DNA of 64,000 bases from Turnera subulata. Lineage: Eukaryota; Streptophyta; Magnoliopsida; Malpighiales; Passifloraceae. The stretch lies in assembly GCA_028386065.3 (NCBI GenBank), contig JAKUCV010004246.1, positions 1-64,000 of the forward strand, written 5' to 3'. The stretch's first letter is position 1; every line of letters begins with the position of its first letter. Of the stretch, positions 49,295 to 59,210 are shown one piece after another. Under the pieces are notes generated by a model. That model ran no database searches, was not told where the DNA came from, and was given only the letters and a program-made list of their open reading frames with translations. A program made the translations under genes and the position numbers.

Positions 49295-51294
49295 AAATCG
49301 TGTGGTGGTTATTTCTTGACAAATCAAACACAGATGATGGATTATGGTGGGTAAACTTGGCCAAATTAAGTCTTTTGGATGATTTCAAAGTAACAACGCG
49401 TACGTGGAACCCTTCAACGTCTCATATAGTCACATGGCTTGATTAGGATTAGGTTGCTTGCTTTATTACAATAATTAATACAAGCTTTCAGTGTCTTAGA
49501 GGGACCCTTGCCATTGCCAATTTGAGGATTTAATATTATAATATTTCTCTCCTCCAATTTAACTAGCTAGATAATTTGTAAGTTACTTATATCCTACAGC
49601 TTATAATTGTGATCTATGAATGATAATCACGCTAAACAAGTATCTTACTTTAACTAAATGTTAAGGATGGGCTGTCTCCTTATCCAAACTTCCCAAAGAC
49701 AACTTATCACTGTATATATATTTTTTAACATACATATGATCACTATTATTTTTAATCGCTGCCCACTGCACTTTTGTTGGCCACCCACGACCAAGAAGAG
49801 GGTGGCGCCTCCCAACCAAACAAAAAGGTAACAAATGTAAAACTGAAGATTAATAGCTCACTTTTCTCATTGACTTTCTTTTCTTCTATATATCATACTT
49901 AAGGAATATATCATACTTAAGGAACCCCATATTCCTTCCGTTCATGTTCGTATTCTCATAATTAGACATGTGGCAACATATTAACCCTGGCGGTTCTAAA
50001 AATAATTCTTATGTTACGGGCTAACTTTTCAAAGCTATCATTCCTTTTAGTTTTATTTTATGTCTATCTTCTCATCTTTAGAACATTTATTTGTTATTCT
50101 TCTTAATTTTATTTTTGTAGAGATTATTAATTGCTGAGGGATATATAAGATGCTTATCTATTATGGTCTTCCTTAATTTAGAACAAGTCTTTTGCAACAA
50201 TAGCGTCCTATTCTCTTCATAAACTTTTTAATATCTTGTATATTTATGTTCTTAAAATTGTTAGTGGGTGACATCCATATTTTGGTCTCTAATTAATAAT
50301 CCCACCCTACCATAATTAAAAGAGTAGATCTAGTCGTGTTAGTGTTTACAAACATGTGTAATCCCTAATTCTAAAAGAAAAAGAAACTCCGAATAAGTAA
50401 AGCACATGTGACATATATTAATGTATATTTCATCATTTATTTGAAGGTCCGAGACGAAGACTGTAGTTGGAACATCATTTCATAGATTTAAAACTAATCA
50501 ATATTCAAAGAAATCATCAACTAAATCTCACCTACTACTTTTTTTTCATACGAGTCGCATACTTTAAATATCATCATCATACAACATACAATATATCAAA
50601 AGAACAATTTTTTCTATGAGAGAGTTACATTGGTTCGAATGATAGATAGAGTTACTAGCATTGTAAGATGCCCCCTTTGCCATTATAACGAAAGTTTTGG
50701 CTGTTCTTACAAAATTCAACTTTTATAATAGCAATTACAATAGCATGGTGAGATTAATGGTCAAAATATTGCATTGTGCTGGAAGCAACCAAGAAATGGA
50801 AATGCTGAGTGGAAGCTTTCGTTTGCGTGCACTAGCTTCTACTCATTCCACGTAACACGGATTAATCAAATGATCACATTATTGATGATGCAGTTGCCTC
50901 CAAATACAGTCAAGTCAATTGCTTTTTAATCTTTTTCTAGTGAAATTGTTGCTTTCAACTTGGTTACGTTTTTTTGTCGGTCAAAAAAAAACTTGGTTAC
51001 GTTTTTAACCTTTTTTTTTTTCAAATCGAAAAAAGAACTTGTATGCGTTTTCAATTCAAATAATTCAAAATGTATTTCTTATAAAATTGACTTTATTAAA
51101 TTATTTGTTACACACCAGCATTATTAATTGTAAGGTAGTGCATTTAAAGTCACTTGACGAAACATTATAATTCACAGAATGCAATTGAATAAATATCATA
51201 GGACGGAATATCTTATATCTATCTGGTTGACAGACTGAAACTTTCAATGAAATGAAATTAATAAAACCAACAGTCGGAGAAGTCGGTTTCTTCA
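49295..51294. other. AT-rich intergenic DNA
   Basis: No gene is recognised. A 17-bp direct repeat (50957-50973 and 50990-51006) flanks a 16-base insert ending in an A run; see the separate entry. Confidence 0.5.
50957..51006 (+). repeat. 17-bp direct repeat around a 16-base A-tailed insert
   Basis: aacttggttacgttttt occurs at 50957-50973 and again at 50990-51006. The 16 bases between them are ttgtcggtc plus seven A. Length and A-tail are what a severely 5'-truncated retroposon with its target-site duplication would leave. Confidence 0.5.
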
Positions 51295-51306
51295 TCTATT
51301 AAATGA

Positions 51307-51509
51307 GGATTTGGATCCTTTCCAGTATTCAACAGGAGAGATCCTGTTAAATAAATACCGTTGATTTGTTTAATCAATGACTCTAAAATATGTAAGTTAA
51401 GAAAAACTAAAAAAATTAAATAAGGTAAAAATAAATTCTCACCATTGATTTTGAAAATCATGACCACGATTCAACCAACAGGACATAACTTTACAGGAGA
51501 GGATCTCAA
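51307..51509. mobile_element. MULE-type MITE, copy 1
   Basis: About 203 bp, closely similar along its length to the element at 56070-56284. It is bounded by a 12-nt direct repeat tctattaaatga (51295-51306 and 51510-51521), of which 9-11 bases are probably the target-site duplication. The left terminus has lost a few bases relative to copy 2. It has no coding capacity. Confidence 0.75.
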
Positions 51510-51521
51510 TCTATTAAATGA

Positions 51522-52540
51522 AGGACTTTCATTAAAGGTGTGATATCTCCTCCACTACTAGTCACGGTCTACCATAAATTAATGAGATTTTTTCTTCTTC
51601 TTTATGTATATAATATCTTCTTTTTGATAATAACTTTATATAATATCTTCTTAATTAGATATCTACTAGGTTTGCAAGAGTTACGTGCCACAAAACAAAC
51701 AAGGTGCATTTCATATGTGGTAAAGGTTTTATTTTGGCCAGAATATATAATGTAGTAAAGTTACCGTGCCGGGTGGTTTGCCATCCTTTTCGGTTTAATT
51801 TCATGGGTTAATTGGCTTTATTCAACACTGACAATCCAGAACAAACAGACCACTCAATCAAAAAATCATAATAGCCAGGCAAAATCGGGCCAAAGATCAT
51901 TGACCATCTGGACCACTTTTTTTCCTTTTTTGCCTCGTGAATTACTACTACTGGTATGCATGGGTCGCTTTGTGCTACGCCGACAGATCAGATACAAACA
52001 ACGACTCTGCTTTAACTAGTTTTTATGAAGCATGTTGCTTCAAACTTCACATTCAGTATTCATTCATTGTCCACCCACCACATACAGAAGGGGCCTCAAA
52101 TCTCAATTATATGCTCCTATTATGTGTTTTCTGTGTCTCGAGAGAGTCAGACCAACCACGACTGCGTGCCTCAAAACAAAACACCCATATAATTAATGAC
52201 CTAAGAGACATACATGGATCGAGTAAGGATTTTTTTTCTTTTGTCACAACCGCAAGAGCATACAGGTGGAGGGAATGACAATTAGAATTAATCATTATGA
52301 TGAAAAGGTCGGTCCAAAATCAAGTGGATTTCTGTCCTCTCACTGAATGGACCACTATTTGGGATGACACGGCCCATTTAGTTTATTTGGACTTGTACAA
52401 GTTACAAAAATTTAAATGCCTAAATCCTAGCTATTACCACTAACCCATGAACCCCTCTCTTCATTGGGTCGAGCCGGGTTTAACAATTTTGCTTAGAACA
52501 TCGTAATGGGCTCAAAAGAAAGTGATTTCTTTATTAGTTC
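51522..52540. other. AT-rich intergenic DNA
   Basis: No supported gene. The ORF at 51937-52278 has no recognised domain or gene-like context. Confidence 0.45.
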
Positions 52541-52559
52541 AAAAAAAAATTGTTTATGA

Positions 52560-52728
52560 CCAATATGGGGTTGGATGAGTTGGTAAGCAAGCTCATTCCG
52601 CTTAAGTAAGGGCACACACGTTCGATCCCTCACGTACGCAGTCACCCCTGCTGGGAGATTCACCCACCACCCCAGGTGTGCTACACGAATCGAACCAGAT
52701 TAGGCGTAAGCGAAACCGGTAGGGCAAC
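52560..52728 (+). mobile_element. tRNA-derived SINE, full length, with target-site duplication
   Basis: The 169-bp body starts with a pol III A-box-like ggttggatgagttggtaagc (about 52569-52588) and has a B-box-like gttcgatccct at 52620-52630, the spacing expected of a tRNA-derived SINE. It ends in an A tail and is flanked by an exact 19-nt repeat, nine A followed by ttgtttatga (52541-52559 and 52729-52747). The exact duplication suggests recent insertion. It has no protein-coding capacity. Confidence 0.88.
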
Positions 52729-52747
52729 AAAAAAAAATTGTTTATGA

Positions 52748-53541
52748 AAATTGGGCGATGACACAGCCCATCACTTTTTTTTTTTTATAGTAATCACTTT
52801 AATGGAACTTGTACTAAATCACGAATATTTAAATGGTTATTTATATTATTTAACAGTTACGGGTTGAACCCCTAACTACCTTTGGGTGGGTAAAGGTAAA
52901 GTAACGGGCCCTGGAATTCTTTATTTTATCGGGTCCTCTAGTAATAGGCACTTAATCTGGGCCTTACTTGTGCTATATAGTCTTTCTGTGCCGAAGCGAA
53001 ACCTAGTATATTGGTGAAACTGGCTTCAACCGTCGTCTATTAATTAATCCAGCAGTATCAATGCTAAAAAAGAAAAACAAAGTTCATATAGATTATTCGT
53101 TAATCTGTGTTGGTCTTTCTTCAATGTCTCTTCTTCTTCGTCTTTTTTTAAGAACTAATTTTTTTTGCATGTGCGATGCACATGATAAGATAAAACATAA
53201 TATAAATATTTTCTTAAAGTAATTATTATTAATAATAAAATTAACTTGAAATTATGCAAAAAAATAATAAGTTATTTTATTTATGAATAAATTGAGTAAG
53301 AAGAAATGGTTACATATTAATGATTCTTTGCCGATATATATAATTTAATTCATAATTTTAATAAAATTTTTGGCGGCTTCATCCTTTTTATTAATTTTAA
53401 ATTTCTCTAAATTTATTTTTTATAATAAATTTCTGATTCACATATACTAATAATATTTTTTTTACATAAAAGTTTTATTATAAAATTCAATTTTACTTTT
53501 TTATGAGATCTAAGTTCTTTTAAAAGATTAATCCTCCCGAG
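52748..53541. other. AT-rich intergenic DNA
   Basis: Very AT-rich sequence, particularly 53160-53500. No gene, RNA or transposon terminus was recognised. Confidence 0.5.
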
Positions 53542-53548
53542 TATATAA
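53542..53548 (+). promoter_or_regulatory. TATA box before an orphan leader
   Basis: TATATAA is followed by a CT-rich stretch (53551-53630) and then aaccctagccgccgcc at about 53632-53647, a combination typical of plant 5' leaders of expressed genes. Confidence 0.5.
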
Positions 53549-53792
53549 TCCTCCCTCATTTTCTCTCCGTCTTCTCTATCTTCCGCCGAGAGCCCTTTCT
53601 CACACACTCTCATTTCTTCTCTTCGCAACAAAACCCTAGCCGCCGCCCATTCAATCTACACAAAACGCCACCATCCTTCCCCTTTCACCTCCTCTCTTCT
53701 TCATCCTCGAATCGAACCGCCGTCGTCACGGTTGTACAACACATGACGGAGAAGGGCAGTGACGGGGTTCAGGTTGCAGTGAGGACGGCTCA

Positions 53793-54086
53793 TTGAGCCA
53801 ATCGACGGCGATGGAGCCGCTGGCGGAGGAACCGAGTTCGGCAAAGGAAGCCACGACGCGCATGGATCCTGGAGGCGGCGATGTCGAGGGCTATTCCTCG
53901 AAGAATCGGCGAGGAACACGGTGGATGGCGACAGAATCGATGCCGCTGATGATGGTTTTGCGGAGAATGAGCCGAGCCGCGAGCAATTCGGACTGGGGAT
54001 GTGTTTTTGACGGCGGGTTTGTCCCCGGCGAGGCGTGGGTCTTTAGTAATCCGGCGAGTTTGAGGTCCGGCCGAGTTGTTCTGTAA
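53793..54086 (+). CDS. Hypothetical 97-aa ORF behind the orphan leader
   Basis: The frame starts MSQSTAMEPLAEEPSSAKEA and ends SLRSGRVVL. It lies in a GC-rich island (53650-54090) just after a promoter-like leader, which is the only support. A shorter frame opens earlier at 53744 and stops at once. No domain is recognised, and the opposite strand is equally open (53790-54104). It may be a small protein gene, the first exon of a decayed gene, or a non-coding transcript. Confidence 0.25.
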   Translation: MSQSTAMEPLAEEPSSAKEATTRMDPGGGDVEGYSSKNRRGTRWMATESMPLMMVLRRMSRAASNSDWGCVFDGGFVPGEAWVFSNPASLRSGRVVL

Positions 54087-54567
54087 CGGTATGGATTTAC
54101 CCATTCTTTCCTCTTCCTCTTAAGTCCGATTCGTGGATGATTTGGGTAGATGATGAGGTTTTGATGGTATTTTTGGAAATACAGCATAATTTTTTTTTCT
54201 TTAAATCGTCTTATTTATGTAAGCAAATATGTGACCGTGAGAGACCATGGAGTGTTCGCGAGAGACCACAAAGAAAGAAGACAGGTTTTAAGGGTGTTGT
54301 TGTTGTTGTTATGCTATATCCATGCTCCTCATGATTTGTTTTTCCCTAGTTCTTCGCTGCAGTCTTACATGCTTTTTCTGGCAGCCACAAACTGAGATCC
54401 ACGCTTGTTATTGAACCTCTTGTTCGCTTTGGATCTAATGCTTCACTGCGCTTTTTGCATACTTAATGATGCTTTTAGTGCTGTCCAATTTAGTTTAATT
54501 GTTGTTGGCTTTTGTGGGAATGACAGGTAATATGCCGGTGGTGTCTTTTGCTAGACAATTGGAGTTG
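54087..54567. other. Unassigned sequence
   Basis: AT-rich, intron-like sequence between the orphan leader and the minisatellite. A TTG run lies near 54297-54310. No coding region was recognised. Confidence 0.35.
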
Positions 54568-55221
54568 CTAGGGATTACACATGTTCTTTGCAGATTCACC
54601 CGACGGGGAGGCGAGAGTGGTGCTTGGCAGGCTGTGTCCCGGACCCTTGCCTTGTGGCGTTGGTGCTTGGAAGACGATGTCCTGTACCCCTGCCTCGTGT
54701 CGGTGGTGCTTGGTGCCTGTGTCCCGTACCCCTGCCTCGTGTCGGTGGTGCTTGGTGCCTGTGTCCCCGACCCCTGCCTCGTGTCGGTGGTGCTTGGTGC
54801 CTGTGTCCCCGACCCCTGCCTCGTGTCGGTGGCGCTTGGTGACTGTGTCCCCGACCCCTGCCTCGTGTCGGTGGTGCTTGGTGACTGTGTCCCCGACCCC
54901 TGCCTCGTGTTGGTGGTGCTTGGTGTCGGACTCGGGGATTAGGAAAAGGTAAAATGCGGTTTTGCTAATTTTGCAAAAACCACGATCACACCACTTGCCC
55001 CAGCTGTTTAAACATCTGAAGTATCCCTCCAAACCCCTCCCATAATAGCCTGTAATGCATATAGCATGTGCATCTACATCAGATGGTTCATCATTGTCAG
55101 AGGAGTCAAAAATTTCTTCTTCTTCAGCCACGCCTTGATAGATAGCACCCCTCGCCAGACCATGAAAATCCTCCGAGACATCCAAGCAACCCACAACGGG
55201 CCCTTTATGCAAGGCCTCCAT
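54568..55221 (-). pseudogene. Papain-like (C1A) cysteine protease C-terminal fragment fused to minisatellite
   Basis: A 217-aa open frame. The first half resembles the C-terminal lobe of papain-family proteases: GPVVGCLDVSEDF, then HAICITGYYG with the position of the catalytic His, and CLNSWGKWCDRGFCKI with the active-site Asn and NSWG motif. The N-terminal half with the catalytic Cys is absent, and the frame is stopped just upstream (near 55270), so no active protease is expected. The second half is translation of a 42-bp minisatellite, giving 14-residue repeats (TKHHRHEAGVGDTV type), and is probably not selected as protein. It is read as a decayed or captured gene fragment that ran into repeat DNA. 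A young chimeric gene is possible if transcripts exist. Confidence 0.6.
54610..54935. repeat. 42-bp minisatellite, six good copies plus degenerate ones
   Basis: Copies recur exactly every 42 bases, anchored by cctgcctcgtgtcgg at 54689, 54731, 54773, 54815, 54857 and (one change) 54899. Degenerate copies precede them at about 54610-54680. Since 42 is divisible by 3, every stop-free frame stays open through the array. This explains the overlapping ORFs on both strands. Confidence 0.92.
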
Positions 55222-56069
55222 GACAATGTTAATGTTCTTATCCCTTATCCATTGATCAATTGGAAGAAATCAGCATAGCATGTTCTTCTCCCTAGTTAGA
55301 AGGGAGCAAACAATTCTCTCTATCATTACCAGGAAAAAAACTGGTTTCTTTTGTGCTGCAGTATCCCATGTTTCAGATCACATGCCTATCCCCTGAAAAC
55401 ATTGTTCAATCCAAGTATAAAATTAATTGAAGCTTCCCTACCAAAAGCGTTACTTCCACTCAAATTTTCCTAGAAGCATATTACATGAAAGCATCCAGCC
55501 TCTCTGGTCTACGGCGTCTGGTATTGAATATAACACATAAACGCACAAAAATAAGGCTCACATCAAGGTCGAAGTAAAAGTAATTACACTGGGATACGGA
55601 CTATCCTGGATATAGTACCTGCACTGCAAATTTCATATCATCAACATTAAAGTAAGATAGTCATTTATCAGTAACCAAGGGCCGAACTAAGAAGATCACA
55701 GGACAAATCAATGGCATACAAGCTTTCAAAATTAGGACCCACAGATCTGTTGCATCATCCTTCAAAACTCTAAAAAAGCACCAAGAGAAATTTGGCACAA
55801 CTAATAACACAAAATGACCAACATAAACTTGTTGAAAATAGTTATTTTTAATCAAGAAAAAGAAACACATAATCTACCTAATTCCATTTATGAGTATAAT
55901 TTAATGTTTTTATTAATATCTTCCTGAGAAATTTTAAGCAATACCTTTCTTGAATTTTATTTATTTGTTTATTTATCTTTTTGCATGTTTACAGGACAAA
56001 GAATTTATTGTAAACGTCAAACTCTTAAAAAGCAGAGAGTTGAGGCTAATGTACACATATATAAAAAAA
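55222..56069. other. Intergenic DNA
   Basis: No gene recognised. A short in-frame remnant (PIDQWIRDKNINIV) of the papain-like fragment extends to about 55257 before a stop. Confidence 0.4.
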
Positions 56070-56284
56070 TTGGATTTGGATTCTCTCCTGTACAGTATTC
56101 AACAGGAGAGATCCTGTTAAATAAATACCTTTGATTTGTTTAATCAATGACCCTAAAATATGTACGGTAAGAAAAACTAAAAAAATTAAATAAGGTAAAA
56201 ATAATTTCTCACCAATGATTTTGAAAATCATGGCCATGATTCAACCAACAGGACATAACTTTACAGGAGAGGATCTCAATCCAA
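56070..56284. mobile_element. MULE-type MITE, copy 2
   Basis: 215 bp. The terminal inverted repeats are about 22 bp, TTGGATT-x2-GAT-x-CTCTCCTGT at each end, with three mismatches. They are flanked by an exact 9-bp target-site duplication, at followed by seven A (56061-56069 and 56285-56293). A 9-bp duplication is the mark of Mutator-like elements. It has no coding capacity and shares its interior with copy 1 at 51307-51509. Confidence 0.85.
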
Positions 56285-56293
56285 ATAAAAAAA

Positions 56294-57653
56294 GAAAACA
56301 TTAGGCATCGTAACCAAGGTCCTAGTTTGATTCAAACAATCATCAAAAGAATATAATAGCGTTATTGACTATTATGCAAGAGTCAAACTTTTAATAGTTC
56401 TTGATTAATCTTCAGGTATTATTTAAAATTATTAAATAATAATATTAAATAAAGATTAAATTGAAAACATAATTATCAGCTTTTTAAAGAAATACATGAA
56501 GACTTATTGAAAACTATAAAAATCAAAATATGTCAATGAAATTAAGAAATCATGGGAATACTACAATTCAAGAGCATACTATTATTATAATTTTACCTTT
56601 TCCCTCTTCTCATCATCATCCGTGGTCGGTCAATACGCCGAAGGTAACCATATCATATCTTGTGTTGTGTATTACTACAATTAATTTTACCCGGCCCCAA
56701 GATTAATTAATTAGTTTGTTTCTTTTTCTTTCTAGTATATACTATGAAAAAATATCCCAGCGAGCATACTAGCTAGTTCTCTTCGCCCCATTCCAATTTG
56801 ATAGCTTCTCCCCTCAATCAAATAGTGCGTGCAACAATGTCAGGTCAACAAACTGCTTTTAAGATTATTAGTCAGTCATTTGAAGAAAACTCGATCGATT
56901 TTGAACCCACACCTATACATACAAGTAGTACTAAATAACTAATTAACGACTGCGACTCTTATCAACAGTATTAATATGTACCTATATATATATATATATA
57001 TATACCTATCTTATCCGATCGATGAACTCACAGGTAATCAACCCTCATCCTTCCACTTGTTGGTGATGCATCACAGCTTTTGGTAGCCAAATTATACAAA
57101 AGGCTCTTATGCAAAATCTTGATTGACCTCCCTCTTAGTTGATTTTTGTCGCGACTTTGATGATGAATCGATCATTGAAGCATAGAAGAAATTAAATTAA
57201 AAGAAGAGCTCCGTAGTATACTTGTTAATATACAATTGCCAAGATCAGAGATATATAAAAACCTGCTGGGGCACTTTTTATCTACCACCATCCCAATCAA
57301 AACTTTCTGGAATTGATAATAACTTGCAGATTCAAACAAACATTGGACAGAGCTAGTCGTGTTCATCTTGTAAACATGAAGATGTTCGTTCTTTCGGACA
57401 GGCTAGCTAGCTACCAAGACGCCAATGGCACCGTACTACAACCATTTTGCAACTTTGGCCAGAGACGCACATTACATTATTATGAAACACAAATCAACTC
57501 GAAAGGCAGAAACATATATATAAAGCCAAACCAATATACGTAGGTCAACAAAATGACCCGTCACTTTATCAGACATGGCGCTGCTAACATGGTCCAACAG
57601 AATCACAACATAGAACATCATCATATGAACAAATAAAGCAAAATATATAAAGC
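56294..57653. other. AT-rich intergenic DNA and LEA 3' flank
   Basis: No gene recognised. A (TA)11 microsatellite lies at 56983-57004. The last 100 bases should be the LEA 3' UTR. Confidence 0.45.
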
Positions 57654-58931
57654 TTAAAGTTCCTCATCCCTCTGTGACCGGCTGGCCATGTTACTCTTCA
57701 TCTGCTCAGACTTTTGCTTTGCAGCATCAAGAACCTCCTCCCCCTTCTGTTTAGCTGCATCCACACTCTCCTTGGCCTTGTCCTTGACCCGACCCAGATG
57801 CTCCTCCGTCTCTTGCTGCTTTCTCTTGCCTTCCTCCGCGGCTTTTTTCCCCATTTCCTCCGCTGCTTCCTTCGTTTCTTCACCTTTCCTGGTCACAGCT
57901 TCTTTAGCCTCTCCTGCACTCCGGCTCGCCTTGTCTTTGGCTTCCGTTGCCTTCTGTCCTGCCGCACCCGCGGCCTCTCTTGCCTTCTCCTTGGCCTCAT
58001 CGGCCATCATAGATGCCTTCTCCTTGGCCTCAAAAGCCTTCGCTTCTGCTGATTCCGCAGCATCGCTGGCTTTCTGCCTGGCAGTACCAAGTTTCTCCTT
58101 GGCAGTATTTGTCACCTCCCCTGCCTTCTCCTTGGCTGACTGTGTCGCCTCCCTGATTTTCTCTGCTGCAGTATCCTTGAGCTCACCGGCTTTGTCCGCT
58201 CCGTATTGAGCAGCGTCTGGTGCACATTAGTTATGAATATCAGCTATGCAGCATAACATAATAGCCTAAAACAATATATGTAAGTACCGCTTGAGGCGCC
58301 ACGTTCATTCAAAATTCCTAGCAAGCTATAGATCACTACCTGCCATACCACCGTACACACCATAACGACGTTAACATATAGTGGTGCACTGTTTTACTGC
58401 AAGCGAATGGCATGATCACATTTCCTTATATATAATCCGCACTAGCAACTGCTTAATCTATTTAACTACACAGGTTCTAGCTAGCATGCTTGAAATTTAG
58501 GGCGAAACGGAAGAAGAATAGCTATAGGGAGGAAAAGACATGATATATGTACATATAGAGCTAGCTAAAGCTGTATACTGACCAGAAGCTTTGTCCTTGG
58601 TCTTGTGCGCAGTGTCGGCGGCGACGTCAGAGGCTTTCTTGACATCATCTTGCCTCCTCCCAATAGTTTCAGAGATTTTCTCCTTAGCCCATTCGGTCCA
58701 GGACTCGGCCTCCCCCTTGGCCTCTTTAGCTGCGGCTGCTGCTTTGTCCTTTGCCTCTTCCGCTTTTCCCTTCACCTGATCCTTATTGATGCCGCCTGGA
58801 TGACTTTCTTCATCCGTCGATGGCATGTGGTCGGCGCCGGAGCAGCTACCCCTGACGGCCAAGGTGATGAGGAGCATCACCACAGCCAAAAGAACCAAGA
58901 GCCGTGAAGGTTTCTTATTATAAGAAGCCAT
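57654..58931 (-). CDS. Secretory LEA group 3 (LEA_4) protein
   Basis: Two exons: 58583-58931 and 57654-58216. They total 912 nt and encode 303 aa. An N-terminal signal peptide (KKPSRLLVLLAVVMLLITLA, predicted cleavage after about residue 30) leads into a highly charged Ala/Lys/Glu-rich body with 11-residue LEA_4 motifs, such as KGKAEEAKDKAAAAAKEAK, AEKIREATQSAKEKAGEV and AKEKLGTARQKASDAAESA. Such proteins are disordered in solution, form amphipathic helices on drying, and protect membranes and proteins in seeds or under drought and cold. The C-terminus is RDEEL, close to but not the canonical K/HDEL retrieval signal. Upstream there are a TATA box (59115-59124) and an ACGTG ABRE-like core (59206-59210), consistent with ABA control. 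It matches At3g17520 by position in the block. Confidence 0.9.
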
Positions 58932-59114
58932 GATCGTGGAAACAAATGAAGCAAATGTGATGGTACGATCGACTTGCTTGCTAATTGCTATTGCTATGAG
59001 ATGTTGTAGATCAGTAATTGCTATGGAAGGACTATATATCTATAAGTTGGGATTTTCCAGATATCTATTAGAAGACACTTTAACTCGTACTGACATGTTA
59101 GAACCATGGAGGGG

Positions 59115-59124
59115 TTTTTATATG
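59115..59124 (-). promoter_or_regulatory. TATA box of the LEA gene
   Basis: On the minus strand the sequence reads CATATAAAAA, about 185 bases upstream of the LEA start codon and within ordinary distance for a plant leader. Confidence 0.6.
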
Positions 59125-59205
59125 AAGAGGGGTGTGTGGGGGTGTGCAGAGAAGTTTTGCCGTTGAAGAGGAAGAGAGTGGAGGGTAAGGCCAGCACAGC
59201 TTGCA

Positions 59206-59210
59206 ACGTG
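59206..59210 (+). promoter_or_regulatory. ABRE-like ACGTG core upstream of LEA
   Basis: ACGTG (in gcaacgtgta), about 85 bases upstream of the TATA box. Many LEA genes are ABA-induced through such cores, but a single core is weak evidence. Confidence 0.35.

Noticed and set aside
49062..49446. Open frames spanning the N gap
   Set aside because: They exist only because N codons are not read as stops.
52569..52630. Possible tRNA gene
   Set aside because: A and B boxes are present, but no cloverleaf can be formed, and an A tail and target duplication show a SINE.
54610..54935. CRISPR-like array
   Set aside because: The 42-bp units are contiguous with no unique spacers, and the genome is a plant. 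It is a minisatellite.
57688..58209. 173-aa open frame antisense to the LEA gene
   Set aside because: It is a mirror of the Ala/Lys-rich LEA repeats, giving a low-complexity Ala/Ser sequence.
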